Assembly: GCF_000502875.1 (NCBI RefSeq)
Contig: NZ_AYWX01000002.1
Span: 533,539 to 571,044, forward strand
Length of the DNA stretch: 37,506 nucleotides
Source: Mesorhizobium sp. L2C084A000
GTDB taxonomy: Bacteria > Pseudomonadota > Alphaproteobacteria > Rhizobiales > Rhizobiaceae
Direction of reading: 5' to 3'
The translations under genes and the position numbers were made by a program. The notes under the pieces were generated by a model. It worked only from the letters and a program-made list of their open reading frames with translations. It did no database searches and had not been told where the DNA came from. Of this stretch, positions 1 through 7,410 are shown one piece after another (position 1 is the stretch's first letter; each line of letters begins with the position of its first letter).

Positions 1-322
1 GCTGGGGCTCTAGGCCCCTTTAACCGGTTGAAAAACATCGCAGGATTCCTTCGAGAGCCGAAAAATCGTTTCGGCGGGAATCGGTGCGATCAAGTCTTAG
101 AGAGTCAGGAGAATCGTCGTACCGAAACCGCCGGCAGGCAGGTAAGCCCATAAGAGGGGCGCTGGATGTGCATGGTCATCATGAATTACCCCTCCATCGG
201 TTCGGGTTGACAATGGAGCTGACATACCCGACTTCGCAGAAAATGGCCACCCGCAGGTCCAGCAATTTCCAAAACCGCGAGCCCGCTGTGGCCGATTTGC
301 CACTTATTAGAAAGACGCGGAA
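1..322. other. Intergenic region left of trmL
   Basis: No long gene is supportable here. The overlapping reading frames lack ribosome binding sites and family resemblance. The region probably holds the divergent leader of a leftward operon outside the window; petABC beside trmL/hemF would be usual in rhizobia, but that is inference. Positions 4-18 form a short GGGGC/GCCCC hairpin followed by TTT. A possible short leader ORF on the minus strand (105-182) is listed separately. TTGACA at 207-212 has no convincing -10 partner. Confidence 0.5.
105..182 (-). CDS. possible 25-residue leader peptide
   Basis: A short minus-strand ORF begins ATG-ATG-ACC-ATG directly behind a strong Shine-Dalgarno GGAGGGG with a 6-nt spacer (complement of about 189-195). 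It encodes 25 residues ending VSVRRFS and stops with TGA at 107-105. An SD this good in front of a tiny ORF, pointing toward the left edge, suggests a translated leader or upstream ORF of an operon beginning left of position 1. The peptide is not one I recognise. It contains one Cys (LTCLP) and three Arg. It could equally be a chance ORF; the SD is the only positive evidence. Confidence 0.25.
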   Translation of the reverse strand: MMTMHIQRPSYGLTCLPAVSVRRFS

Positions 323-781
323 ATGAACTGTCGTCTCCGCATCGCGCTCTACCAGCCGGATATCGCCGGCAACACCGGGACAATCCTGCGCTTCGCCGCT
401 TGCCTCGGACTTGGCGTCGACATCATCGAACCGGCCGGATTTCCGCTCTCCGACAAAGCGCTCAAACGAGCCGGCATGGACTACCTCGAAATGGCTGCCC
501 TGACCCGGCATGTCGACTGGCACGCCTTCGAGGAACGGCGCAAGGCTGGTTCGCACCGGCTGGTGCTGCTGTCGACCAAAGCGACGACGGCCTACACCGA
601 CTTCACCTTCGCCGAAGGCGACATTCTGCTGTTCGGTCGCGAATCCGCAGGCGTGCCGGATCCTGTCCATCAGGCGGCGGATGCGCGGCTGACCATCCCC
701 ATGCAGGGCACGGCGCGCAGCATCAATGTCGCGCTTTCGGTCGCCATGGCGGCGGGCGAAGCCATCCGGCAACTCGGATAG
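323..781 (+). CDS. trmL: tRNA (cytidine(34)-2'-O)-methyltransferase TrmL
   Basis: TrmL is a SPOUT-class enzyme. It uses S-adenosylmethionine to 2'-O-methylate the wobble nucleotide of tRNA-Leu isoacceptors in the cytoplasm. The 152-residue product matches the usual length of about 155 and covers the whole minimal SPOUT fold. Visible motifs are NTGTILR at residues 17-23 (motif 1), LLFGRESAGVP at 102-112 (motif 2) and IPMQGTARSINVALSVAM at 125-142 (motif 3, the SAM-binding knot). The ATG at 323 is kept because the protein aligns from its first residues with the family (LRIALYQPDIAGNTG); its SD is weak (AGAAAG). It stands alone, 161 nt before soxR. Family assignment is secure; tRNA specificity follows from the family. 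Confidence 0.93.
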   Translation: MNCRLRIALYQPDIAGNTGTILRFAACLGLGVDIIEPAGFPLSDKALKRAGMDYLEMAALTRHVDWHAFEERRKAGSHRLVLLSTKATTAYTDFTFAEGDILLFGRESAGVPDPVHQAADARLTIPMQGTARSINVALSVAMAAGEAIRQLG

Positions 782-905
782 GATCCGCAACCCATCGACA
801 ACACCATGCTTGCCGCCGCCGACGACAGTGGTTTCTCCACTCATTCTTACCCAGGCACACATCGCCTTCTCCTTCGTTTGCAGACCCCGGGTTTCTTCGC
901 TACAA

Positions 906-923
906 GCTCAGCTTAACTTGAGG
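906..923. promoter_or_regulatory. SoxR box upstream of soxR
   Basis: An 18-bp near-palindrome matches 15 of 18 positions of the enterobacterial SoxR operator CCTCAAGTTAACTTGAGG; the right half, TTAACTTGAGG, is perfect. It ends 19 nt before the soxR start codon. In SoxR-regulated promoters the box lies between -35 and -10, and many non-enteric SoxR proteins control their own gene, so autoregulation is the natural reading. I could not define flanking -10 and -35 hexamers convincingly. Confidence 0.78.
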
Positions 924-942
924 TCAAGCGGGAAAATCAGGA

Positions 943-1404
943 ATGGCACCGATAACGGAATTAACGGTCGGCCAGGTCGCCATGCGCAGCGGTGTGGCGG
1001 TGTCGGCATTGCATTTCTATGAGGCCCGCGGCCTGATCCGCAGCCACCGCACGGCGGGAAATCAGCGCCGCTACGGCCGTGACGTGCTGCGGCGCGTGGC
1101 GATCATCAAGGTGGCGCAGGAGGTCGGCATTTCGCTGGCCGAGATCGGTGAAGCCCTGGCATCGCTGCCAGAAGGCCGCACGCCGACGCGCGATGACTGG
1201 AACCTTTTGTCGACCGCCTGGCGCGACGGGCTCGATCACAAGATCGCCCAGTTGAAGAAACTGCGCGACGGGCTGACCGACTGCATCGGCTGCGGCTGCA
1301 TGTCGATCGACAAATGCCCGCTGCGTAACAAGGGCGACCGGCTGGCGCGCGAGGGGACAGGGGCAAGAAGGCTGGTTGCTCCGCCTCTCTCGAGGACATC
1401 CTAG
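943..1404 (+). CDS. soxR: Redox-sensitive MerR-family activator SoxR
   Basis: SoxR is a dimeric MerR-family regulator whose [2Fe-2S] cluster senses redox-cycling compounds and switches transcription by untwisting the promoter spacer. The 153-residue product has the MerR winged helix at residues 6-75, with [20 protein letters not shown] followed by a GNQRRY segment. A dimerisation helix follows, then the cluster motif with Cys114, 117, 119 and 125. That is the CX2CXCX5C spacing diagnostic of SoxR rather than CueR or ZntR. A near-consensus SoxR box lies 19 nt upstream (906-923). No SoxS-like gene is nearby, so as in many non-enteric bacteria it probably acts directly on itself and on efflux or oxidoreductase genes elsewhere. 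The last 4 nt overlap the stop of a convergent small ORF. Confidence 0.95.
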   Translation: MAPITELTVGQVAMRSGVAVSALHFYEARGLIRSHRTAGNQRRYGRDVLRRVAIIKVAQEVGISLAEIGEALASLPEGRTPTRDDWNLLSTAWRDGLDHKIAQLKKLRDGLTDCIGCGCMSIDKCPLRNKGDRLAREGTGARRLVAPPLSRTS

Positions 1405-1658
1405 TCAGCCGCAGGCAACCGCCTGATGGTGAACTCGATCAAGTCGCCCGGCCGCTCGAACCAGCTTTCGATCTCGGTCCAGTAGGCCTGCTTGGGAAAG
1501 CGCTCGAACCATTCCTTGGCCTTGAGCCGCGCATCGGAGCGCGGCAGCACGAAGGTCTCGCGCAGGAAACCGTCGCGCGGCATACGAACACGCTCGGCAC
1601 GGCTTTGGTCGAGCCTTTTCTTCAGGCCATCCAGCGGCGGTCTTGCCGGGGTGCGCAC
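1401..1658 (-). CDS. Small conserved-looking hypothetical protein (85 aa, GTG start)
   Basis: I do not recognise the family. The frame can be opened further upstream to 1733, but that part would be translated repeat sequence. The GTG at 1658 is preferred because AAGGAG (complement of 1666-1671) sits exactly 7 nt upstream. The 85-residue product is charged and soluble, with no signal peptide or membrane segment. It has a central [19 protein letters not shown] segment and a second WFERPGD, giving a short internal echo of W-F-E-R. It converges on soxR with overlapping stop codons (1401-1404). The coding claim rests on the start signal and on composition resembling a folded protein. Confidence 0.6.
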   Translation of the reverse strand: MRTPARPPLDGLKKRLDQSRAERVRMPRDGFLRETFVLPRSDARLKAKEWFERFPKQAYWTEIESWFERPGDLIEFTIRRLPAAD

Positions 1659-1680
1659 GAAACAACTCCTTGCACCTGGC

Positions 1681-1723
1681 GCATGACCCCGAAATCGGAA
1701 TCGAGTTTCGGAAAGGATCATGC
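1681..1723. repeat. Intergenic palindromic repeat, GCATGA...TCATGC family, copy 1
   Basis: The 43-bp element has inverted ends GCATGA/TCATGC and an inner stem CCGAAA/TTTCGG. Read on the minus strand it continues the string GTTTTG-CGCATGAT, which recurs at 29774-29784. The two loci are therefore copies of one family in opposite orientation. Elements with these ends are common between genes in Mesorhizobium-type genomes (from memory). It lies in the 5' region of the small GTG-start gene. Confidence 0.75.
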
Positions 1724-1825
1724 GCAAAACCAAAGTGACTTGACCCTTGCCCTTAAGAGATTAGGGATCGCGCCGGCAAAAGACGAGTCATTTGTGGGAC
1801 TCGCCGCCCCAACCGGAGACGGCAC

Positions 1826-2740
1826 TTGGAACGACCAGAAATACCGGCAGGCCTGCCCGCCGACATCGAACAGAAGAAGATGAAGGCAAGGCTGTGGTTC
1901 GAGGCGCTGCGCGAACGCATCTGCGCCACCTTCGAGCAGATCGAGCAGGATCTTGGCGGGCCGCTGGCCTCGTGGTCGCCCGGCCGCTTCGAAAAGACGC
2001 CATGGGAACGTGACGAGGGGCGCGGCGGCGGCGGCACCATGTCGATGATGCACGGCCGCGTCTTCGAAAAGGTCGGCGTCCACACCTCGACCGTCCACGG
2101 CGAGTTCTCACCCGAATTCAGGAAGCAGATGCCGGGCGCCGAGGAAGACCCGCGCTTTTGGGCATCTGGCATTTCGCTGATCGCGCATCCCTGGAACCCA
2201 AACGTTCCGGCCGTGCACATGAACACGCGCATGGTGGTCACATCTCGCCAATGGTTCGGCGGCGGCGCCGATCTAACGCCGGTGCTCGACAGCCGCCGCA
2301 CGCAGGACGACCCCGACACGGTCGCCTTCCACCGCGCCATGCAATTCGCTTGCGAGAAGAACGCCGACGTCGCCGATTACCCGAAATACAAGGCCTGGTG
2401 CGACGAGTATTTCTATCTGTCGCACCGCAACGAGCCGCGCGGCACCGGCGGCATCTTCTTCGACTGGCTGCATTCGGGCGAGGACAAAGGCGGCTGGAAT
2501 GCCGATTTCAACTTCGTCCAGGATGTCGGCCGCTCTTTTCTCGTCGTCTACGGCCACCTCGTGCGCGCCAACTTCAACGAGAACTGGACCGATGGCGACC
2601 GCGACGAACAGCTCATCCGCCGCGGCCGCTATGTCGAATTCAATCTGCTTCACGATCGCGGCACCATCTTCGGACTGAAGACCGGCGGCAATGTCGCGTC
2701 CATCCTTTCCAGCCTGCCACCCGAGGTCCGCTGGCCGTAA
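1826..2740 (+). CDS. hemF: Oxygen-dependent coproporphyrinogen III oxidase
   Basis: HemF catalyses the O2-dependent oxidative decarboxylation of coproporphyrinogen III to protoporphyrinogen IX in haem synthesis, as a cytoplasmic homodimer. The 304-residue product has usual length and the strongly conserved blocks [18 protein letters not shown] (about 77-94), [20 protein letters not shown] (about 114-133), [15 protein letters not shown] [19 protein letters not shown] and [20 protein letters not shown] near the C-terminus. The chosen start is TTG at 1826, with GGAG 7 nt upstream (1815-1818). An internal ATG at residue 19 would remove the N-terminal helix that family members normally keep. Because the reaction needs oxygen, the gene indicates aerobic haem synthesis; rhizobia often also carry the anaerobic HemN. 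Confidence 0.96.
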   Translation: MERPEIPAGLPADIEQKKMKARLWFEALRERICATFEQIEQDLGGPLASWSPGRFEKTPWERDEGRGGGGTMSMMHGRVFEKVGVHTSTVHGEFSPEFRKQMPGAEEDPRFWASGISLIAHPWNPNVPAVHMNTRMVVTSRQWFGGGADLTPVLDSRRTQDDPDTVAFHRAMQFACEKNADVADYPKYKAWCDEYFYLSHRNEPRGTGGIFFDWLHSGEDKGGWNADFNFVQDVGRSFLVVYGHLVRANFNENWTDGDRDEQLIRRGRYVEFNLLHDRGTIFGLKTGGNVASILSSLPPEVRWP

Positions 2741-3051
2741 CAAAATGGTGAGCCCGGCGTGAGCCGCATTGATGTCCCATTCGCTCGAAATGGGCATGGA
2801 ATGTGGCACACGGTGCGGCGAAAAATTTCTTTTTCGTCTAATAGGCTGTTGAAAAGACTAGTCTATTTGTGGCGCCGGGTCGGGAAGCGCCGGCGGCTCG
2901 CCTGCGCGCAATTCCAGGAAAGTGCGAAACGGCTTTCCGACGGGAATTGCGTCAAGACAAAGCGAGCCGCGACCCGACGCGACCGGACGGCCCAAGACGA
3001 TGCGGGACATCTTCGTCAAAAAGATACCCGCCTTTCCAGGAGTACTTCGCA
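2741..3051. other. Intergenic region hemF to DUF1344 gene
   Basis: There is no credible gene here. A short hairpin CCCATT/AATGGG (2776-2794) follows hemF but lacks a T-tract, so it is at best a weak terminator. AGACTAGTCT at 2855-2864 is a perfect 10-bp palindrome inside an AATAG/CTATT dyad (2840-2867) and could be an operator. A 43-bp intergenic repeat occupies 2908-2950. The SD for the next gene is at 3038-3042. Confidence 0.5.
2908..2950. repeat. Intergenic palindromic repeat, GCAATTCC...GGAATTGC family, copy 1
   Basis: Outer inverted arms GCAATTCC (2908-2915) and GGAATTGC (2943-2950) enclose an inner stem GGAAAG (2917-2922) / CTTTCC (2933-2938). A degenerate relative with the same ends occurs at 21335-21376. 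Elements of this form are frequent in Mesorhizobium intergenic regions (from memory). Here it would be transcribed in, or lie just upstream of, the 5' leader of the DUF1344 gene. Confidence 0.72.
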
Positions 3052-3312
3052 ATGCGCAAGATCATTGTTTCGGCTGCCGCCGCTGCCCTTCTCGCTTCCG
3101 GTTCAGTGGCATTCGCCGCCGTCAAGCACACCACCGGAACGATCAAGACCTTTGACACGACGGCCATGAGCCTGGTCCTCGATGATGGATCGTCTTTTAC
3201 GCTTCCCAAAACCTTCAAGGATCCTGGCCTGACGGTCGGTGAAAAGGTCCGCGTCTCATGGGATATGAAGGGCAAGAACAAGGTCGCCGAGGCCGTCAAG
3301 GTCGCAAAATGA
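3052..3312 (+). CDS. DUF1344 family exported protein
   Basis: The 86-residue product opens with a signal peptide: MRKIIVSAAAAALLASG, then a likely cleavage after VAFA near residue 22. A single small beta-rich domain follows (HTTGTIKTFDTTAMSLVLDDG ... GEKVRVSWD), the DUF1344 pattern found in rhizobia, where it is probably periplasmic. Its function is unknown; the fold resembles a small OB-like barrel (inference). The ATG at 3052 is chosen because AGGAG lies 9 nt upstream and the signal peptide begins exactly there. The longer in-frame extension to 2869 is out of character. A strong terminator at 3374-3400 ends the transcript, so the gene is probably monocistronic. Confidence 0.85.
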   Translation: MRKIIVSAAAAALLASGSVAFAAVKHTTGTIKTFDTTAMSLVLDDGSSFTLPKTFKDPGLTVGEKVRVSWDMKGKNKVAEAVKVAK

Positions 3313-3373
3313 TGGCTTGCCCGCCAGAGCAGGATGAGACGATATCCGGTCCTGTTTGGGGGTAGCGTAAGAG

Positions 3374-3400
3374 GGCGGAGCAGCGCCTGCTCCGCCTTTT
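3374..3400 (+). terminator. Rho-independent terminator after DUF1344 gene
   Basis: A perfect 10-bp stem GGCGGAGCAG (3374-3383) / CTGCTCCGCC (3387-3396) with a 3-nt loop CGC is followed directly by TTTT. It lies 62 nt past the DUF1344 stop codon and separates that gene from the DUF1059 gene. Confidence 0.9.
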
Positions 3401-3540
3401 CGCCGTTGACTGCAACCAATGCCACCCCATCTGTGTTATGCTTCTCCCGCTCGCGGCCCCAGGATCCGATCTCGGATTTGGACCGTCAGCCAAAAAAGTG
3501 CCGGAGCCTCGGGCTCCACGGAGGAAAAGGAGAAAATCCC

Positions 3541-3726
3541 ATGAAGGAATTTCACTGCGGGTCGCTCGTGCCCGGCTGTGACTGGCACACGCGTGCCGAC
3601 GAGGAGGCCGAGGTCATGCGCCGTGCCGTCGAGCACATGCGCGAGACGCATGGCGAGACGGTGATCCGCGAGACGATGATCGAGGCGATCCGCTCGCGCA
3701 TCGAAAAGACCCGCGACGCGGCCTGA
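3541..3726 (+). CDS. DUF1059 family small protein
   Basis: The 61-residue cytoplasmic protein begins MKEFHCGSLVPGCDWHTRAD and continues with EEAEVMRRAVEHMRETHG. This is the DUF1059 arrangement of two Cys (6 and 13) and two or more His (16, 32, 37), which looks like a small zinc-finger-like site. No function is known. The ATG at 3541 is set by AAGGAG at 3527-3532, 8 nt upstream. A 6-bp hairpin GGAGCC/GGCTCC (3503-3517) sits just before this SD in the leader. The gene converges on cca with one base between their stop codons (3726 and 3728). Confidence 0.85.
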   Translation: MKEFHCGSLVPGCDWHTRADEEAEVMRRAVEHMRETHGETVIRETMIEAIRSRIEKTRDAA

Positions 3727-3727
3727 T

Positions 3728-4993
3728 CTACCCGGCCTTCAAGGCTTCGGCGGCGCGCTTGAGGAGCGCGTCGCGATCAGGGGCAAACCCGGCTTCGACC
3801 CATTCCGCCTCGAGATTCCTGAGGACTTCGCCGAGTTTCGGCCCCGGAGTTGCGCCGAGCGCCGTGAGATCGGCACCTTTCAGTGGAAACAACGGCTTTT
3901 CCCATTTGATGGCGAAGGCGAGCAGGCGCGAAAAACCACCGGCTTCGAGCAGCGCCTCATTGTCCTCGACGGCGCGCACCCTGGCTGCCGCAAGCGACAG
4001 CCGCAGACGGTCGACAAACCCCTGCCGGTCACCGCGATAGAGCCTTTTCGCCAGTTCGCCCTCGGTCGTCTTCGGCTCGACGGCGCTGGCAAGCGCCCAG
4101 TGACGCAGGCGATCCGCTTCGGCGGTCGAGAGTTTGAGCCGCTCGGCGAGCGTCTTCATGCGAGCGGCATCGGGCGGCACGATCGCTTCCAGTCTGAGCA
4201 GCGGGTCGGGTGCCCAGCCCAGATCCTTCCCGGCCTTGGCCAACCCATGGATGGCATCGATGCCCCATTTCTCGCTTTCCGGCAGCGCTGCGGTCAAGAC
4301 ACCTGCCTGCCGCATCCAGAGCAGCGCCCGTGACGGATCGGGCGCCGACAAAAGTTTCTTCAGTTCCGACCAGATTCGCTCGGACGAAAGCTGGGCCAGC
4401 CCTTCCTTAAGCCGGGCACAGGCTTTCAGCCCTTCGGCGTCCGGCCGCCCGTCGCCGTACCAGGCGAAGAAGCGGAAGAAGCGCAGGATGCGCAGGTAGT
4501 CTTCGCGAATGCGCGCTTCCGGGTCGCCGATGAATCGCAGCCGGCGCGCCTCGATGTCGGCAATGCCGCCGACCAGGTCGACCACCTTGCCATCGGCCCC
4601 GGCATAGAGCGCGTTGATGGTGAAGTCGCGCCGCTCAGCATCGAGCTTCCAGTCGCGCCCGAACGACACTTTCGCGCGCCGCCCGTCGGTCTCGATATCA
4701 GCGCGCAAGGTGGTGATTTCATAAGGTTTTCCGCCGGCAACCACGGTGATTGTCCCATGCTCGATGCCGGTTGGCACCGCCTTGAACCCTTCCGCTTCGG
4801 CGCGGCGGAGGGTTTCCTCCGGCAGGCAGGTGGTGGCGATGTCGATGTCGGCGACCGGCTGGCCCATCAGCGTGTTGCGCACCGCGCCGCCTGCGACTCG
4901 CGCCTCTTCACCGCCTTCGGCCAGTGCGAACAGCAGGCGCTGCAGATGCTTGTCGCCGAGCCAGTCGGCCCTGTCCGCGATCGAGACACTCAC
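3728..4993 (-). CDS. cca: CCA tRNA nucleotidyltransferase
   Basis: The enzyme adds or repairs the 3' CCA of tRNA from CTP and ATP without a template. The 421-residue product belongs to the class II nucleotidyltransferase fold. Visible elements are the AGGAVRN loop (34-40) with the metal-binding DID pair (Asp49, Asp51), the RRDFTINALY block (121-130) and the GDPEARIREDYLRILRFFRF segment. An alpha-helical C-terminal body follows. Poly(A) polymerase shares the fold, but in alphaproteobacteria this form is normally the CCA enzyme. The start is GTG at 4993, fixed by a 4-nt GTGA overlap with the stop of the upstream NUDIX gene, so translation is probably coupled. It is the last gene of the DUF1285-NUDIX-cca cluster. 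Confidence 0.93.
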   Translation of the reverse strand: MSVSIADRADWLGDKHLQRLLFALAEGGEEARVAGGAVRNTLMGQPVADIDIATTCLPEETLRRAEAEGFKAVPTGIEHGTITVVAGGKPYEITTLRADIETDGRRAKVSFGRDWKLDAERRDFTINALYAGADGKVVDLVGGIADIEARRLRFIGDPEARIREDYLRILRFFRFFAWYGDGRPDAEGLKACARLKEGLAQLSSERIWSELKKLLSAPDPSRALLWMRQAGVLTAALPESEKWGIDAIHGLAKAGKDLGWAPDPLLRLEAIVPPDAARMKTLAERLKLSTAEADRLRHWALASAVEPKTTEGELAKRLYRGDRQGFVDRLRLSLAAARVRAVEDNEALLEAGGFSRLLAFAIKWEKPLFPLKGADLTALGATPGPKLGEVLRNLEAEWVEAGFAPDRDALLKRAAEALKAG

Positions 4994-5622
4994 GCATAAA
5001 GCCTTTCATAGAGGGTACGGATGATGCCGGCGGTGACGCCCCAGATGCGCCGTTCGCCGTAAGGCATGTCGTAGAAGAACCATTCGAGATCGTTCCACAT
5101 ACGGCTGTCGCGCTTGTGGTTGGCCGGGTCCATCAAGAAGCGCAGGGGCACTTCGAAAGCGGCGTCGACCTCGTCGGCGTTGAGCGTCAGTTGGAAACCG
5201 GGCAGCACGATGCCCAGCACCGGCGCGATGCGGTAGCCGCTGCCGGCCACATAGTCGGGCATGCGGCCGATGATCTCGATGCGGTCTCGGCCAAGCCCGA
5301 TCTCCTCGAAGGTCTCGCGCAGCGCCGCAGCCTCAGGGCTCGGATCGGTCGGATCGATTGTGCCGCCGGGAAATGCCACCTGCCCCGAATGGCTGCGCAG
5401 CTTTTCGGCCCGTTTGGTCAGGAGAACCGTCGCATCGCCCTCATGATCGACCACCGGGATCAGCACCGCGGCATTGCGCAGCGCCATGCCCTGATTGAGG
5501 CGCGGATGGCCGGGGTTAAAGCGATGATCGCCATAATCGTCGCCTGCATGCGCATCGGGCTGCACGGCAAAACGCGCGCGAAAATCCGCGGATGAAAACG
5601 GCGCCGGCGTCACCTGGTCCAT
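4990..5622 (-). CDS. NUDIX hydrolase, NudL-type CoA pyrophosphatase
   Basis: The protein probably hydrolyses the pyrophosphate bond of coenzyme A or acyl-CoA to 4'-phosphopantetheine and 3',5'-ADP. The 210-residue product has LLTKRAEKLRSHSGQVAFPG (67-86), the signature that distinguishes CoA-type NUDIX proteins. It overlaps a NUDIX box running from Gly86 to Leu110 and ending LRETFEEIGL. The substrate is inferred from that signature. The ATG at 5622 shares one base with the upstream TGA (TGATG), and the stop overlaps the GTG of cca by 4 nt. The frame could open further upstream, but that would run into the DUF1285 gene. Confidence 0.88.
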   Translation of the reverse strand: MDQVTPAPFSSADFRARFAVQPDAHAGDDYGDHRFNPGHPRLNQGMALRNAAVLIPVVDHEGDATVLLTKRAEKLRSHSGQVAFPGGTIDPTDPSPEAAALRETFEEIGLGRDRIEIIGRMPDYVAGSGYRIAPVLGIVLPGFQLTLNADEVDAAFEVPLRFLMDPANHKRDSRMWNDLEWFFYDMPYGERRIWGVTAGIIRTLYERLYA

Positions 5623-6251
5623 CACGCGCTCAGCCGCTTCAACTGGTCCGCCGGCATGATCGGGAACACGGCGCCCTTGGAGCGCACCGCGAACATCGTC
5701 TCGCCGCCGATCTCGACCTCCTCGCAATGCCCGACCAGTTCATACATCACCGGCCGCGCCACCAGCGCCTCCAGACGGCCACGCACCAGCACATAGGGCT
5801 TCAATCCGCCGGTCTCGTTCTCGTCGACAAAGCGCAGCGGCCGTTCCGGCCCGGCCTCGACGACATCGCCGACATTGGTGCGGAAGGTGATGGTCTGCGC
5901 TTCGCCGCTACCCGAAACGTCCATTTCGACGGCGATGAACGGCGCATCGGCGACGCGGATGCCGACCTTTTCCACCGGTGTCACCAGATAGGTCCTGCCA
6001 TCGGCGTCCTTGCGCAGCACCGAGGAGAAAAGCTGCACCAGCGGCATGCGCCCGATCGGCGTGCCCAGATAGAACCAGGTGCCGTCGGACTTGATCTCCA
6101 TGTCCAGATCGCCGCAGAAGTCGGGATTCCAGCGTTCGACGGGTGCCGCGCCCTTGCCGGCACGGGCGGCGCGCGAGATGAGTGCCTCGAGGCCACGCGC
6201 CTCGGTGGCACCAGTCAGGCTTTCTTCACGATGTACCAAGGGTCCCGTCAT
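5622..6251 (-). CDS. DUF1285 domain-containing protein
   Basis: The product has 209 residues. After a helical N-terminus it carries the DUF1285 core: WNPDFCGDLDMEIKSDGTWF, then YLGTPIGRMPLVQLFSSVL and an RKDADGRTYLVTPVEK block. The family is structurally known but functionally uncharacterised; no catalytic motif stands out. It is cytoplasmic, with no signal or membrane segment. An ATG at 6251 and an in-frame GTG at 6257 compete as starts, and neither has a good SD; the ATG is chosen by codon preference. It is first in a coupled cluster with a CoA-type NUDIX hydrolase and cca, an arrangement common in rhizobia, and faces the MoxR operon head to head across about 150 nt. Confidence 0.85.
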   Translation of the reverse strand: MTGPLVHREESLTGATEARGLEALISRAARAGKGAAPVERWNPDFCGDLDMEIKSDGTWFYLGTPIGRMPLVQLFSSVLRKDADGRTYLVTPVEKVGIRVADAPFIAVEMDVSGSGEAQTITFRTNVGDVVEAGPERPLRFVDENETGGLKPYVLVRGRLEALVARPVMYELVGHCEEVEIGGETMFAVRSKGAVFPIMPADQLKRLSA

Positions 6252-6405
6252 GGTCACGAAATAGTCACTGTTGTTCCGCTTGTCAGCCTAAGTCTGTGAT
6301 TTAAGTTTCGACATAGGCGCCACGCGAGGCCGAATCGCGGCAACTTATGGTATGGTGCAGCCGTTGTTCCAGCCATGGTATTCCAACCACAAGGATCGAT
6401 GCGGC

Positions 6406-7410
6406 ATGAGCGTGATGGTCAAGGAAAGCCCGATCAGCGAAAAGGACATGATCGCCGAGGCCGAAAAGGCGCTTGCCGACATCTCCCGGATCCGCGACGG
6501 GGTCGGCCGGGTCATCTTCGGACAGGAAAGCGTCGTCGAGCGTACGCTGGTGGCGCTGCTGGCCGGTGGACATGCGCTTTTGGTCGGCGTGCCGGGCCTC
6601 GCCAAGACCAAGCTGGTCGAAACACTTGGCATCGTGCTCGGCCTCGATTCGCGCCGCATCCAGTTCACCCCGGACCTGATGCCGTCCGATATCCTCGGCT
6701 CCGAGGTGATGGAGCAGGACGAGACCGGCAAGCGGGCCTTTCGCTTCATCTCCGGGCCGATCTTCGCCCAGCTTCTGATGGCCGACGAGATCAACCGCGC
6801 CTCGCCGCGCACCCAGTCGGCGCTGCTGCAGGCCATGCAGGAATACCACGTCACCATTGCCGGCGCCCGCTACGACCTGCCGGCGCCCTTCCATGTGCTG
6901 GCAACGCAGAACCCGCTCGAGCAGGAAGGCACCTATCCCCTGCCCGAGGCGCAGCTCGACCGTTTCCTGATGCAGGTCGACATCCTCTATCCAGAAATCG
7001 AGGCCGAGCGCCGCATCCTTCTGGAAACCACCGGCATCGAGGACGCGAAAGCCCAGAACGTGCTGCAGCCGGTGCGGCTGAAGGAAATCCAGACGCTGAT
7101 CCGCCGCATGCCGGTGCCGGAAAGCGTCGTCGAAGCGATCCTGACGCTGGTGCGCTCGGCGCGTCCCGGCCAAGGCAACGCCGAAACCGACAAGAACGTC
7201 GCGTGGGGCCCCGGCCCTCGCGCCAGCCAGGCGCTGATGCTGTGCACAAGGGCGCGCGCGCTTTACGACGGACGGCTGGCGCCCTCGGTCGACGACGTGC
7301 GTGCGCTGGCCGAGCCGGTGCTGCAGCATCGCATGGCGCTGACCTTCGCCGCCCGCGCCGAAGGCACCAGCGTGCGTGACGTGGTGGCGAAACTCGTGAA
7401 AGGGATTTGA
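6406..7410 (+). CDS. MoxR-family AAA+ ATPase
   Basis: MoxR ATPases are AAA+ chaperones that usually act with partners carrying VWA or DUF58 domains. The 334-residue product has Walker A GVPGLAKT (61-68), Walker B LLMADE (123-128), sensor-1 ATQNP (167-171) and the arginine-rich QLDRF segment (183-187) typical of the clade. The frame opens at 6352, but ATG 6406 is preferred: AAGGA lies 10 nt upstream and the length then fits the family. It heads a four-gene operon; its TGA shares a base with the DUF58 start. A homologous operon in Rhizobium leguminosarum (RL3499-RL3502) is required for normal cell shape and envelope integrity, which is the best clue to function. Confidence 0.93.
   Translation: MSVMVKESPISEKDMIAEAEKALADISRIRDGVGRVIFGQESVVERTLVALLAGGHALLVGVPGLAKTKLVETLGIVLGLDSRRIQFTPDLMPSDILGSEVMEQDETGKRAFRFISGPIFAQLLMADEINRASPRTQSALLQAMQEYHVTIAGARYDLPAPFHVLATQNPLEQEGTYPLPEAQLDRFLMQVDILYPEIEAERRILLETTGIEDAKAQNVLQPVRLKEIQTLIRRMPVPESVVEAILTLVRSARPGQGNAETDKNVAWGPGPRASQALMLCTRARALYDGRLAPSVDDVRALAEPVLQHRMALTFAARAEGTSVRDVVAKLVKGI

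Noticed and set aside
4..21. GGGGC/GCCCC hairpin plus TTT at the window start, as terminator
   Set aside because: Only 5 bp of stem and no visible upstream gene; it cannot be assigned.
207..235. TTGACA at 207-212 as the trmL promoter
   Set aside because: No -10-like hexamer at 16-18 nt spacing.
6352..6405. Upstream in-frame ATG for moxR
   Set aside because: No SD, an unusual extra 18 residues, and it would translate the likely promoter; ATG 6406 has AAGGA upstream and gives the family length.
6301..7329. 342-residue minus-strand ORF opposite moxR
   Set aside because: It is a His/Arg/Gly/Asp-rich shadow; the plus strand carries intact AAA+ motifs.
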